64,000 nt of DNA from positions 211,814 through 275,813 of the forward strand of contig NZ_JACEHE010000009.1 in the NCBI RefSeq assembly GCF_013778455.1. Direction: 5' to 3'. The position numbers were made by a program, and so were the translations under genes. Shown here piece by piece: positions 16,810 through 25,543 of this stretch (positions within the stretch are counted from its first letter, which is position 1; each line of letters starts with the position of its first letter). This DNA is from Streptomyces himalayensis subsp. himalayensis. GTDB taxonomy: Bacteria; Actinomycetota; Actinomycetes; Streptomycetales; Streptomycetaceae. Below the pieces are notes generated by a model, which was given only the letters and a program-made list of their open reading frames with translations, was not told where the DNA came from and did no database searches.

Positions 16810-18249
16810 ATGAGTACTTCAGCCCAGATCGGCGTCACGGGGCTCGCGGTCATGGGGCGCAATCTCGCCCGCAATTTCGCGCGCAACGGCTACACCGTCG
16901 CCGTACACAACCGGACCGTGTCCAGGACGCAGGCCCTCATGGACGAGTTCGGGCATGAGGGGGATTTCGTCGCCGCCGAATCGGCCAAGGAATTCGTCGC
17001 GGCCCTCGAGCGCCCTCGCCGTCTGGTGATCATGGTCAAGGCGGGTGGGCCGACCGACGCGGTGATCCATGAGTTCGCCCCGCTCCTGGAGTCCGGCGAC
17101 ATGATCATCGATGGCGGCAACGCGCACGTCGAGGACACCCGGCGCCGTGAGAAGGAACTGCGCGACCGCGGCATCCACTTCGTCGGCACCGGCATCTCCG
17201 GCGGCGAGGAGGGCGCGCTGCACGGCCCGAGCATCATGCCGGGCGGCTCGGGAGAGTCGTACGCCTCGCTCGGTCCGATGCTGGAGAAGATCGCCGCGAA
17301 GGCCCCGGACGGCGCGCCGTGCGTGACGCACGTCGGCCCTGACGGCGCCGGGCACTTCGTGAAGATGGTCCACAACGGCATCGAGTACGCGGACATGCAG
17401 CTGATCGCGGAGGCGTACCAGCTGCTGCGGGATGTCGGGGGCTACTCCCCCAGGCAGATCGCCGACATCTTCCGCACCTGGAACCAGGGCCGCCTCGACT
17501 CATATCTGATCGAAATCACGGCGGAGGTCCTGTCGCACCAGGACGCCATGACGGACGAGCCGTTCGTTGACGTGGTGCAGGACCAGGCCGAGCAGAAGGG
17601 CACCGGCCGCTGGACGGTGCAGATCGCACTGGACCTGGGGGTGCCGGTCTCGGGCATCGCGGAGGCGGTGTTCGCGCGGTCGCTCTCCGGCCACACGGAC
17701 CTGCGGAAGGCCTCGCGCGGACTCGCGGGCCCGAAGGCGCAGCCGTTGGACAGGGACGAGGCGGGGCGGTTCGCGGACCAGGTCGAGCAGGCGCTGTACG
17801 CGTCGAAGATCGTGTCGTACACGCAGGGCTTCCACGAGATCGCGGCGGGGAGCCAGGAGTACGGCTGGGACATCGATCTCGGCGCGATCGCCTCGATCTG
17901 GCGCGGCGGCTGCATCATCCGCGCGGCGTTCCTGGACCGCATCCGCACCGCGTACGACGCCCGCCCCGACCTGCCGAGCCTCCTCGCCGACCAGGGCTTC
18001 GCGCGCGAGATCGGCACGGCACAGGACGACTGGCGCGCGGTGCTGGTGGCGGCGACACAGCAGGGCGTGCCGACGCCAGGGTTCTCGGCGGCGCTCGCCT
18101 ATTACGACGCCCTGCGCGCAGAACGACTTCCGGCGGCCCTCACGCAGGGCCAGCGGGACTTCTTCGGTGCGCACACCTACCGGCGTACGGACCGCGAGGG
18201 TTCCTTCCATACGCGGTGGGGCGGGGACCGGGCGGAGGTCTCGGCATAG
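16810..18249 (+). CDS. gnd: 6-phosphogluconate dehydrogenase, decarboxylating
   Basis: 479 residues from ATG 16810 (AGGAG 8 nt upstream). The NADP-binding fold reads IGVTGLAVMGRNLARNFA with HNRTVSRT. The substrate region GTGISGGEEGALHGPSIMPGG and the catalytic Lys in HFVKMVHNGIEYADMQLI are intact; the length fits the long dimeric form. It oxidises 6-phosphogluconate to ribulose-5-phosphate and CO2 in the oxidative pentose phosphate pathway. It is monocistronic and followed by a strong hairpin. Confidence 0.96.
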   Translation: MSTSAQIGVTGLAVMGRNLARNFARNGYTVAVHNRTVSRTQALMDEFGHEGDFVAAESAKEFVAALERPRRLVIMVKAGGPTDAVIHEFAPLLESGDMIIDGGNAHVEDTRRREKELRDRGIHFVGTGISGGEEGALHGPSIMPGGSGESYASLGPMLEKIAAKAPDGAPCVTHVGPDGAGHFVKMVHNGIEYADMQLIAEAYQLLRDVGGYSPRQIADIFRTWNQGRLDSYLIEITAEVLSHQDAMTDEPFVDVVQDQAEQKGTGRWTVQIALDLGVPVSGIAEAVFARSLSGHTDLRKASRGLAGPKAQPLDRDEAGRFADQVEQALYASKIVSYTQGFHEIAAGSQEYGWDIDLGAIASIWRGGCIIRAAFLDRIRTAYDARPDLPSLLADQGFAREIGTAQDDWRAVLVAATQQGVPTPGFSAALAYYDALRAERLPAALTQGQRDFFGAHTYRRTDREGSFHTRWGGDRAEVSA

Positions 18250-18259
18250 GACTACTGAT

Positions 18260-18298
18260 GAGCGGGCGGGGCACGGAGTTCCGTGCCCCGCCCGCTCA
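18260..18298 (+). terminator. Terminator of gnd
   Basis: A perfect GC-rich stem of about 17-18 bp (GAGCGGGCGGGGCACGG with CCGTGCCCCGCCCGCTC) lies 11 nt after the gnd stop. The loop is only a few nt. The stem is long enough to act in both directions and would also serve the minus-strand gene at 18372. Confidence 0.8.
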
Positions 18299-18371
18299 CT
18301 GACACAGCCGTCGTCCCGGACCGCCGTCCGGCCAGCGACTCACCGTCGTGGCTGGTGGTCCCCGACTGCTC

Positions 18372-18746
18372 TCAACTGGGCCAGGAAACGGGCCCGGGGT
18401 TGGGGTCGGGCACCGGGTCGGGGCCCGGCGGTTTGGGGATCGGGGACGGGGGTGGCTCAGGCAGCGGGTTGGGCTGAGGGCCAGGTCCTGGTCCTGGCCC
18501 GGGGCCTGGTCCGGGTCCTGGTCCTGGCCCGGGGCCTGGTCCGGGTCCTGGCCCTGGACTCGGTCCAGGACTCGGGCCCGGGGCCGGCCCTGGACCCGGT
18601 CCGGGCCCGGGCGCCGGGTCCGGGCCCGGGTGGGGCTCCGGACTAGGCGCCGGGTCCGGGTCGGGGACGGGACCAGGCGGGGGATCGGGGTGCCCGGGGC
18701 CCGGCGTCGGGCCAGGCCGGACCGGGTCGGGGAAGGGATGAGTCAT
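18372..18746 (-). CDS. Pro-Gly repeat protein
   Basis: 124 residues from ATG 18746, which has a good GGAGG 6 nt upstream. After MTHPFPDPVRPGPTP the chain is almost wholly Pro and Gly with some Asp, Ser and Ala. It includes over 15 consecutive Gly-Pro dipeptides and ends in NPLPEPPPSPIPKPP and NPGPVSWPS. No signal peptide or domain is visible. The DNA is a matching imperfect minisatellite of CCTGGTCCGGGT-type units, so length is probably variable between strains. Such a chain would be an extended polyproline-II-like spacer. Function unknown; translation is supported mainly by the ribosome-binding site. Confidence 0.5.
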   Translation of the reverse strand: MTHPFPDPVRPGPTPGPGHPDPPPGPVPDPDPAPSPEPHPGPDPAPGPGPGPGPAPGPSPGPSPGPGPGPGPGPGPGPGPGPGPGPGPGPQPNPLPEPPPSPIPKPPGPDPVPDPNPGPVSWPS

Positions 18747-19200
18747 GGCTGGCCTCCAAGCCGGTCGACACGTCGGCTTTCTGGACTTGTCCCCCGCGTA
18801 CCCTGCGGTTTGCCGGCCACTCACTCTGTCGACGGACAGCGCTGCACCCACGGGGACCTGCGCCTGGGCCGTACGCGGCGCCCCGTACGTCGCGGCTTGT
18901 GCCCGTGCCCACCCGTTCCGCCCCTGCGGAGCGACTGCCGACACCGGTGACCCCGGGGCCGCGAGCCGCCATAGCAGGCGCAGACGGCAGGCCCACCCCG
19001 ACCACCCGGCGCTGCCCCAGCTGATCGCCGCCGTACTGCGCCTGGCCGCCACGCAGCACCACCGAAGACGCGTCATGGCCCAGCTACACCACCAGTGCAG
19101 CCGCCGCCCCGCCACCCGCCCCGTCCGCGGCCCGACAGCGCGGGAACTCGCCGACGGAAAGCGCCTGCGGTGCGGGGCGCGAGCACGGCCCGCCCCCTGA
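18745..19200 (+). CDS. Doubtful ORF with a gene-like C-terminal half
   Basis: A 151-codon frame starts at an ATG overlapping the divergent Pro-Gly gene. The second half (from about 18985) has the expected G/C bias in third positions and a plausible helical sequence (LPQLIAAVLRLAATQHHRRR, then GPTARELADGKRLR). The first half does not, and is rich in Cys and Pro. It may be a degraded or frame-shifted small gene. No family is recognised. Confidence 0.25.
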   Translation: MAGLQAGRHVGFLDLSPAYPAVCRPLTLSTDSAAPTGTCAWAVRGAPYVAACARAHPFRPCGATADTGDPGAASRHSRRRRQAHPDHPALPQLIAAVLRLAATQHHRRRVMAQLHHQCSRRPATRPVRGPTARELADGKRLRCGARARPAP

Positions 19201-19232
19201 TGACCGGCACGCCACGCCGGGGCGTGCCCCGC

Positions 19233-19266
19233 AGCGTTGGTGACGCCCCAAGGCGTCACCAACGCT
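19233..19266 (-). terminator. Terminator overlapping the 3' end of the GNAT gene
   Basis: A perfect 15-bp stem, AGCGTTGGTGACGCC (19233-19247) with GGCGTCACCAACGCT (19252-19266), encloses a CCAA loop. The distal arm contains the last codons and stop of the GNAT gene at 19256, so the hairpin overlaps coding sequence. Confidence 0.75.
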
Positions 19267-19600
19267 CCGGATGCGCCGTCGCGAACCGCTTCGCGGCCTG
19301 GATCAGCTCCGGCGTGGCCGCGGGTGCCTCATCGCGATGGCGTTCGGCCCACTTGGTGACGTACGGGCACAGGGGCGCGACCGGGACGCCCTCGCGCCGG
19401 GCGATGGCATACAGCTCGCGCGCCAGCGACCCGGCGATGCCCTGCCCCTCGTGGGCGGGGTCCACGATCGTGTGCACCGGTACGAGGGCGCGCCGGGGCG
19501 ACCCCAGCTCCAGATAGACGATGTGGCCCACGACGTCACCGTCCACGTATGCCTCGAGCCGGCCCCGCGCGCGATCGTCACGGATCTCGATGTCGCTCAT
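19256..19600 (-). CDS. Small GNAT family acetyltransferase (YidJ-like)
   Basis: 114 residues; GAGGAG lies 5 nt before ATG 19600. The sequence shows GHIVYLEL, VPVHTIVDPAHEGQGIAGSL (acetyl-CoA loop, motif A) and the terminal LCPYVTKWAERH typical of the short GCN5-related proteins resembling human NATD1 and E. coli YjdJ. Members have a conserved Cys-Pro-(Y/F)-V segment, present here. Substrate unknown. It lies downstream of panD on the same strand, 53 nt away. Confidence 0.88.
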   Translation of the reverse strand: MSDIEIRDDRARGRLEAYVDGDVVGHIVYLELGSPRRALVPVHTIVDPAHEGQGIAGSLARELYAIARREGVPVAPLCPYVTKWAERHRDEAPAATPELIQAAKRFATAHPERW

Positions 19601-19653
19601 CGGCTCTCCTCAGCGGTATGGCAGCCGGCGGCAGCCCAGCGCGGGAGGGTGGA

Positions 19654-20103
19654 TCAGACCGTGGCGGCCGCCACGGCCTGGGACGGGACCGCCACGGCCT
19701 GGGGGCTGCGCTCCGTACCACTGCCGGGCACCGGCTCCGAGGGGTCGGCGCCGAGCGCCACGACCCGGTTGCCCTCGTCCACATGCACGACACGCGGCCG
19801 CAGCGTACGGGCCTCGGCGTCGTCGACCTGCGCGTAACTGATGATGATCACCAGGTCGCCCGGATGGACGAGATGGGCCGCCGCGCCGTTGATGCCGATG
19901 ACGCCGGAGCCGCGCTTCCCCTCGATGACATACGTCTCCAGCCGGGCGCCGTTGGTGATGTCGACGATGTGCACGAGTTCGCCGGGCAGCAGGTCGGCGG
20001 CGTCCAGGAGGTCGGCGTCGATGGTGACGGATCCGACGTAGTGCAGGTCGGCCTGGGTCACCGTGGCGCGATGGATCTTGGACTTGAACATTGTACGAAG
20101 CAC
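19654..20103 (-). CDS. panD: Aspartate 1-decarboxylase proenzyme
   Basis: 149 residues. GTG 20103 has GGAG 7 nt upstream and gives the actinobacterial start VLRTMFKSKIHRATV; ATG 20091 is the alternative. Lys9 and the Gly24-Ser25 self-cleavage site (HYVGSVTID) are at the same positions as in E. coli PanD. Cleavage creates the pyruvoyl group needed to decarboxylate aspartate to beta-alanine for pantothenate and CoA. Met-, Thr- and Ala-rich residues extend the C-terminus beyond the core by about 20 residues. No other pantothenate genes are adjacent. Confidence 0.95.
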   Translation of the reverse strand: MLRTMFKSKIHRATVTQADLHYVGSVTIDADLLDAADLLPGELVHIVDITNGARLETYVIEGKRGSGVIGINGAAAHLVHPGDLVIIISYAQVDDAEARTLRPRVVHVDEGNRVVALGADPSEPVPGSGTERSPQAVAVPSQAVAAATV

Positions 20104-20313
20104 GGAGAAACTCCCGATCTGTCTGCTCCCTGCCTGCTTTATGCAGGTCAAGGGCGTTCTCCGCAGCGTACAACGATTCGCATGTTCGGTCAGCCGTCCG
20201 CAGGTGTTTCAGGACTCGCACCGACCCGCTGCTGACCTTCCTCACGCATCATCAGGCCGGCTTCCCCAACGTAGGTGCGCTTCGGCGCGGTCGACACCGG
20301 TGTGCCGATGGGA

Positions 20314-20480
20314 TCAGCGGGTGCGGATCCAGACGGTCTTCTCCCGGTCCACTGGTCGAAGGCGTCGGCCGATTTCTCCACGCCGGCGAATCCGGACTGT
20401 TTCCAGCCGCCGAAGGGCGTGGTGATGTCGCCTTCGCTGTAGGCGTTGACGGAGACCACGCCGGCCCGGACGCCGCGGTC
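20314..20480 (-). pseudogene. C-terminal relic of an aldehyde dehydrogenase
   Basis: On the minus strand a frame reads VRAGVVSVNAYSEGDITTPF and then GGWKQSGFAGVEKSADAFDQ, the well-conserved C-terminal end of PuuC-type aldehyde dehydrogenases. Just after DQWT the frame is broken; a single base lost there would restore REKTVWIRTR and the stop at 20314-20316. Upstream of about 20480 no more homology is seen, and no start exists. It is a truncated and frame-shifted remnant. Its neighbour on the same strand is the M50 protease gene. Confidence 0.7.
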
Positions 20481-20546
20481 GCCCCCGCCCGGCCTTCGCG
20501 CACGGCGCCCGCCGGCATATCCCATCGCTTCCACAGAGGCGGCCAG

Positions 20547-21782
20547 TCAGCATGCTGCCCGTGTGCTTCTGCCTGCTCCGGAGGCGTGTCCTCGTCCCCA
20601 AGCACCCCTCCCGAGACGCCGCACGGGAAGAGGTCGTCCGCCGGGAGGCGGGGCACCGTGCGGTGCCTCGGTCGTGTGCCGCTGGGCGAGTCGGCCGATG
20701 TCGTGCGCGGTGATGATCCCGCCGAGTCGGCCGCCGTCCATGACCAGGATGGGCAGTCCGCCTTCCTCGGAGCCGACGCGTTCCAGGACGCCGTCCAGCT
20801 GCTCGTCCGGTGCGGCGAGCGTGCACCGTGACAGTGGGGTCGCCACATCCCGTACGCGCACTGCGTCCCGCCGCCCGGCCGGCACCGCAGCCAGTCGGCG
20901 AAGCTGGACGACGCCGCTGGGGCGGCCCTCGAAGTCCAGCAGTGGGAGCACCGAATGACCTGCGTGCGCCGCGACCTCGGGCAGGAAGCGGTCCACCGTC
21001 AGCCAGTCCGGACCGGTCACCACCGGACTGGTCATCGCGTCAGCCACCCGTACGCCCCGCACTGCTGCGCCGATCTCGGCCCACCGCCGCTCGGCCGCGG
21101 CGGTGACCGCCATGAACAGGCCGATGAGCGCCAGCCACAGCCCGCCTGGCATCCCCCTCAGAAACACCAGCCAGCCGAACACGGCCAGCGCCGTGCCGAG
21201 GACCTGTCCACTGAGTCCGGCCGCCCGCTGGGCGCGGTCCCGGTCGCGGGTGCGCCACCACAGCGCGGCTTGCAGGACCCGGCCTCCGTCCAGTGGTGCG
21301 GCGGGCAGCAGGTTGAAGACGCCCAGCAGTACGTTCGTCGCGGCCAGCCAGCCCAGTACGGCAACCGGTATCCCTCCGCCCAGCGCCGCCTGTACGCCGG
21401 CCGCCGCTCCCAGCATGGCCCCGCCGAGCACCAGGCTGGCGAGAGGTCCGCTCATGGCGACCACGAACGCCGCCCGCGCCGTCGGCGGCCGGTCCATCTG
21501 GGTCATCCCGCCCAACGCCCACAGCGTCATGTCCCGCACCGGGATTCCGGCCCTGCGGGCCGTGAGCGCATGCGCCGCCTCATGCACCACCAAGCTCGCC
21601 AGCAACAGAAGAGCACCGACAACCCCGGCGACCGCGTACACCACCGGCGCCAGGCCCGGCTCGTATCCGGGCAGCGTCCGGCTGCCCAGACCATAGGCGA
21701 ACAGCAGCATCAGCAGCGGCACACTCCAGTGCGCACGCAAAGCCACCCCACGCACACTCCCGATCCGGATGGAACCCTTCAT
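20547..21782 (-). CDS. M50 site-2 protease with CBS domains (Rip3-like)
   Basis: 411 residues from ATG 21782; the start is not firmly set since only a weak GAAGG precedes it. Six hydrophobic helices occupy residues 18-235. The zinc site HEAAH (His67, Glu68, His71) and the second motif NLLPAAPLDGG (Asp165) are both intact, so it should be an active intramembrane metalloprotease. A pair of CBS motifs follows (about 240-365: VADAMTSPVVTGPDW and ILVMDGGRLGGIITAHDIG), which could bind adenine nucleotides and regulate it. Residues beyond 370 are a Pro/Gly/Arg-rich tail. The layout matches M. tuberculosis Rip3 (Rv2625c). The cleaved substrate is unknown. Confidence 0.9.
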   Translation of the reverse strand: MKGSIRIGSVRGVALRAHWSVPLLMLLFAYGLGSRTLPGYEPGLAPVVYAVAGVVGALLLLASLVVHEAAHALTARRAGIPVRDMTLWALGGMTQMDRPPTARAAFVVAMSGPLASLVLGGAMLGAAAGVQAALGGGIPVAVLGWLAATNVLLGVFNLLPAAPLDGGRVLQAALWWRTRDRDRAQRAAGLSGQVLGTALAVFGWLVFLRGMPGGLWLALIGLFMAVTAAAERRWAEIGAAVRGVRVADAMTSPVVTGPDWLTVDRFLPEVAAHAGHSVLPLLDFEGRPSGVVQLRRLAAVPAGRRDAVRVRDVATPLSRCTLAAPDEQLDGVLERVGSEEGGLPILVMDGGRLGGIITAHDIGRLAQRHTTEAPHGAPPPGGRPLPVRRLGRGAWGRGHASGAGRSTRAAC

Positions 21783-22027
21783 CGCCTTCACCCACCGACA
21801 CGAAACGACGCGCTGCCGCCGACGAACTGCGATCCCCCTCCTCATGATCCGTCACCATCCCCCCGACCGGAAACTCCCAACGACTCCGGCCGAGCGCGCC
21901 GGCGACCGCGCCAGGGACCCGCGACAGTGCCCGGTGATCGCCCCGCGGAGGCACATGCGGTGCCGTGGACCTCCGGTGGTGCGAGAGAGCGCCATCAAAC
22001 CGAACCGCCGCTACCAAGGAGGCTGCG

Positions 22028-22333
22028 ATGGAGGAGCACTTCGTCTGGGTGACGACGCGCCGCCTTCAGCCGGGCACTCTGGCCGACTTCGAGCGGGCAT
22101 GGCGCCCGGAGCCGTACCCGCGGGGCCTGCGCCGCGCCTACGCGTACTGGACCGAGGACGGACAGGAGATCACTGGGGTGTCGTTCTGGGACTCCAAGGA
22201 GGCATGCGACTCCTGGCGTGCCTCCGAGCCGGAGGCACGGCGGCGTGCAGCCATGGCCCCGTACGTCGTCGAGGAGCGGGAAGGCTTCTACCGCGGCCGT
22301 GAACTCGCTGTCCCCAGCGGTAGCGGTGGGTAA
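22028..22333 (+). CDS. Small hypothetical protein, ABM-like fold possible
   Basis: 101 residues; AAGGAGG lies 6 nt before ATG 22028. The sequence (HFVWVTTRRLQPGTLADFER, FWDSKEACDSWRASEPEARR) looks like a dimeric ferredoxin-like alpha/beta barrel of the antibiotic-biosynthesis-monooxygenase type, which often has a strand-F-x-S-x-E pattern. No active-site residues can be assigned. Likely cytoplasmic. Homologues in Streptomyces are usually labelled hypothetical. Confidence 0.75.
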   Translation: MEEHFVWVTTRRLQPGTLADFERAWRPEPYPRGLRRAYAYWTEDGQEITGVSFWDSKEACDSWRASEPEARRRAAMAPYVVEEREGFYRGRELAVPSGSGG

Positions 22334-22378
22334 GACCACGCCACCGAGAGCCGCCGCGGTCGTACCGGTATGAGGGCC

Positions 22379-22582
22379 CTATTTGCGGTAGACCTGCTCC
22401 GCCTGCGGTCCTTTGGGACCCTGGGTGACCTCGTATTCGACCTTGTCGCCCTCCTGGAGCTCCTTGAAGCCTGTCGACTGGATGGCTGAGAAGTGCACGA
22501 ACACGTCCGGGCCACCGCCATCCGGTTCGATGAAGCCGAAGCCCTTGTCAGCGTTGAACCACTTCACAGTGCCTGTTGCCAT
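22379..22582 (-). CDS. Cold-shock protein (CspA family)
   Basis: 67 residues from ATG 22582. RNP-1 (KGFGFIEPD) and RNP-2 (VFVHFSAI) are intact in the standard order after MATGTVKWFNADKGFG. It is a single-stranded nucleic-acid chaperone of the cytoplasm, typically induced by cold or growth. It is monocistronic and divergent from the antiporter genes. Confidence 0.96.
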   Translation of the reverse strand: MATGTVKWFNADKGFGFIEPDGGGPDVFVHFSAIQSTGFKELQEGDKVEYEVTQGPKGPQAEQVYRK

Positions 22583-23058
22583 CAATCCGCCCTCATCTCA
22601 CACCATGGCGCACCCGCGCCCCGCAGCCCCCGTCCGGCTGCGGCTCCTGAACCCTGCCATCCTGACCGAGCTTTCATCGGTGAACGAACCGCCCAAGTCG
22701 CCCAGTGTGGCGTCGACCGATAGGGGCCGGCCGGTAGCAGCAGTCGGTTGGTTCGGGTCGAATGCCCCGCGTGCGCCGCAAGAACTGCGCGACGAGTACC
22801 ACAAATCGCCGGCTCCTATCACAGAGCACCTGACACACTCGCCGATACGGCCGATACCGCGGATACCGCCGGTTCCGTGCCTGGAGCATCGGCCGGGCGA
22901 TTACCGGCTCCGTCGCCCGCACATGGTGGGCGTGGCCCGTCCCGGCTCAGGAGCGCGGCAGCTCAGGAGCGCGGCAAGTCCACTGCGCGGTGCTTCGCCG
23001 CGGTGACACGCTTGACCCCATACCGAGCGGGACCGCGGAGTCCGGCGATGATGAACCC
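22583..23058. other. Intergenic region csp / antiporter with short repeats
   Basis: 475 bp without a supported gene. It holds three 9-bp copies around 22849-22877 (CGATACGGC, CGATACCGC, GGATACCGC). It also has a perfect 16-bp tandem duplication, GCTCAGGAGCGCGGCA, at 22945-22960 and 22961-22976. The promoters of the divergent csp and antiporter genes must lie here. Confidence 0.5.
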
Positions 23059-23538
23059 ATGGACGTCACCGAGGTACTCCTGCCTGGGGTGGGGCTCCGG
23101 TACGAGTTCACCAACCACGAGGGGGACCGGGTCGGCATCGTGGCAGAGCGGACCGGTGACTTCGAACTGGTCGTCTACGTGGGTGGTGATCCCGACGAGG
23201 GCCGACCCGTGGTGCGGCTCAACAGCGAGGAGGCCGACGCGGTAGCCGAGATCCTGGGAGCGCCACGCATCGCCGAACGCTTCGCCGACCTCACCAAAGA
23301 GGTCCCCGGACTACTCTCGGGGCAGATCGAGGTCCGATCCACCAGCCCTTACGCCAACCTGCCGCTGGGCCGCACCAGAGCCCGGACCCGTACGGGCGCC
23401 TCTATCGTGGCGATCGTCCGTGGTGAGGACGTGATCGCATCACCGAAGCCCGACGAGGTGCTCAGGGCCGGTGATGTCCTGGTCGTGATCGGAACCCGCG
23501 AGGGGATCGCCGGCGTGGACCAGATCATCCAGGGCTGA
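23059..23538 (+). CDS. Regulatory subunit of a K+/H+ antiporter (KhtT-like, TrkA-C domain)
   Basis: 159 residues from ATG 23059. The N-terminal half (VLLPGVGLRYEF, GDRVGIVAERTGDFELVVY) is typical of KhtT-type subunits. The C-terminal half, about 80-158, is a TrkA-C/RCK-C domain (GASIVAIVRGEDVIASPKPD...AGDVLVVIGTREGI) that binds a nucleotide or ion ligand. It should gate the membrane protein encoded 2 nt downstream. Confidence 0.9.
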   Translation: MDVTEVLLPGVGLRYEFTNHEGDRVGIVAERTGDFELVVYVGGDPDEGRPVVRLNSEEADAVAEILGAPRIAERFADLTKEVPGLLSGQIEVRSTSPYANLPLGRTRARTRTGASIVAIVRGEDVIASPKPDEVLRAGDVLVVIGTREGIAGVDQIIQG

Positions 23539-23540
23539 GT

Positions 23541-24701
23541 GTGCACAGTCCCGTCACTCTCCTTCTGGAACTCGGCCTCATCCTCACGGTCCTCAGCGTG
23601 CTCGGAGCCGTAGCACGACGCCTCACACTCTCGCCGGTACCGCTCTATCTGCTCGCGGGACTGGCCCTCGGTGAGGGAGGCATCGCTCCCGTCCCGGCCG
23701 CCGGTGAGTTCGTCGAGACCGGGGCGGCCATCGGGGTGGTCCTGCTTCTGCTCACTCTGGGCCTGCAGTTCTCCCTCACCGAGTTCACGGGCAGCCTGCG
23801 TCGGCACGTACCCTCCGCTCTCGCCGACCTGGTACTGAACGCCGTGCCGGGCGCGGTGACCGGATGGATTCTCGGCCTCGACGCCATCGGCATCCTGGCG
23901 CTCGCAGGCGCCACGTACGTCTCCTCATCGGGCATGGTCGCCCGGCTCCTCGCGGACCTGCGGCGACTGGGCAACCGCGAGACGCCTGCCATCCTCTCCG
24001 TGCTGGTCATGGAGGACTTCGCCATGGCCGCCTATCTTCCTCTGCTTGCGGTCCTCGCTTCCGGTGGCCCGTGGTGGCAAGCCGTGCTGGGCGTCGCAGC
24101 AGCGGTCGGTGCGATGCTCGCAGCCTTCACCGCCTCCTATCGGTGGGGCCACCACCTCGGCCGGCTGCTGTCGCACCCGGACGCCGAACAACTCATGCTG
24201 AGGGTGCTCGGCCTGACCCTGATCGTCGCCGCGCTGGCCGAACTGGTCCATGCCTCCGCCGCGGTGGGAGCCTTCCTGGTCGGGCTGTCCCTCACCGGCG
24301 AGACCGCCGACCGGGCCCGCGCTGTTCTCAGCCCCCTGCGGGACCTGTTCTCCGCCATCTTCTTCCTCGCCATCGGACTGTCGATCAGACCGGACGAACT
24401 TGTGCCGCTCCTGCCCGCCGCGCTCGCGCTGTCCGCGGTCACCGCCGCGACGAAGCTGGTGACCGGCCAGTACGCCGCCCGGCGCGACCAGGTCGGGCCG
24501 CGCGGTCAAATGCGGGCCGGAACGGTGCTCGTGGTGCGCGGCGAGTTCTCCATCGTCATCATCGGACTGGTCGGCACGATGCACGACGCCCTCGCCCCGC
24601 TCGTGATCACCTACGTCTTCGTCCTCGCCATTGCAGGACCGCTCCTCACCCGCCTTGCCGGTGCCGCACCTCTCCGGCTGCACAAGGGCCATCACAGATG
24701 A
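23541..24701 (+). CDS. Cation:proton antiporter (KhtU-like, CPA2 family)
   Basis: 386 residues from GTG 23541, 2 nt after the regulatory gene's stop. About 11-12 hydrophobic helices span the chain, with CPA2 features LYLLAGLALGEGG, LLLLTLGLQFSLTEF and SAAVGAFLVGLSLTG. It lacks the C-terminal TrkA-N domain found in KefB/C; the separate 23059 gene replaces it. The pair would export K+ (or NH4+/Na+) in exchange for protons, important in alkaline or osmotic stress. The stop is only 4 nt from the convergent FAH gene. Confidence 0.92.
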   Translation: MHSPVTLLLELGLILTVLSVLGAVARRLTLSPVPLYLLAGLALGEGGIAPVPAAGEFVETGAAIGVVLLLLTLGLQFSLTEFTGSLRRHVPSALADLVLNAVPGAVTGWILGLDAIGILALAGATYVSSSGMVARLLADLRRLGNRETPAILSVLVMEDFAMAAYLPLLAVLASGGPWWQAVLGVAAAVGAMLAAFTASYRWGHHLGRLLSHPDAEQLMLRVLGLTLIVAALAELVHASAAVGAFLVGLSLTGETADRARAVLSPLRDLFSAIFFLAIGLSIRPDELVPLLPAALALSAVTAATKLVTGQYAARRDQVGPRGQMRAGTVLVVRGEFSIVIIGLVGTMHDALAPLVITYVFVLAIAGPLLTRLAGAAPLRLHKGHHR

Positions 24702-24705
24702 GCAG

Positions 24706-25485
24706 TCAGACGGTCTCGGCCACCACGCCGTTACGGAGAACGCCGATGCCCTCGATCTCGACCTCGATCTCGTCGCCCGGCTCGATCGGCCCGACACCGG
24801 ACGGGGTTCCCGTCATGATCGCGTCGCCCGGCAGCAGCGTGACGTATCGGCTGAGGTAACTGACGATGTCGGGAACGGCGAGCAACAGGTCGGCGGTGCT
24901 CGCCGACTGCATCACGGTGCCGTTCACCCGTGTCGTCAGCGAGAGCCGCGACGGGTCGAGTTCCGTGGCGATAACCGGCCCCATGGGCGCGAACGTGTCC
25001 TGGCCCTTCCCGATCAGAAGGGCACCGAACTTGCTTTCCTTGCGCTGCATTATTCGGTCACTGACGTCGTTGCCGCATGTATAGCCCAGTATGTACTCAT
25101 GGGCCTCGGAGGCCTTCACATGGCGGGCTTCCTTTCCGATGACGACGACCAACTCGCCCTCGAAATGGACCAGCTCGCCATCCGACGGATAGACGATGGC
25201 TTCACCCGGCCCGATCACGGCCGTGCTCGGCTTCATGAAGACCACGGGGACTTCCGGAACCTCTCGGTCGGTCTCGTCGATGTGTGATGCGTAGTTGTAG
25301 GCGAACCCGAAGATCCGCGGCCGCTCCAGCGGAGAGAGAATCCGGACGTCCCGAGCCTCGTCGATGTCTCCGGTAGGGCGCACTGCGTCGAATGGATCGC
25401 CTTGCAGCCGCGCGATCCGCGTGTCGCCGTCCTCGAGCTTCCCGTAGTAGTTCAGGCCGCCGACGGCATATCTGACGATGCGCAC
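24706..25485 (-). CDS. Fumarylacetoacetate hydrolase family protein
   Basis: 259 residues. GTG 25485 is preferred: GGAG sits 6 nt upstream, whereas GTG 25491 would abut it. The C-terminal FAH domain is complete, with FMKPSTAVIGPGEAIVYP, the metal-binding glutamates in HFEGELVVVIGKEA, and GYTCGNDVSDR and PSGVGPIEPGDEIEVEI. FAH enzymes hydrolyse C-C bonds in acylpyruvates. Examples include 2,4-diketo-3-deoxy-sugar acids of L-fuconate or L-rhamnonate breakdown. A dehydratase relic next door fits that sort of pathway, but the substrate is inference. Expression is likely set by the palindromic operator 58 bp upstream. Confidence 0.9.
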   Translation of the reverse strand: MRIVRYAVGGLNYYGKLEDGDTRIARLQGDPFDAVRPTGDIDEARDVRILSPLERPRIFGFAYNYASHIDETDREVPEVPVVFMKPSTAVIGPGEAIVYPSDGELVHFEGELVVVIGKEARHVKASEAHEYILGYTCGNDVSDRIMQRKESKFGALLIGKGQDTFAPMGPVIATELDPSRLSLTTRVNGTVMQSASTADLLLAVPDIVSYLSRYVTLLPGDAIMTGTPSGVGPIEPGDEIEVEIEGIGVLRNGVVAETV

Positions 25486-25543
25486 GAACACCTCCGCGAT
25501 CGGCAGCCACGGTCCACCGCACTGCGCACTCCGTACAATCCAT

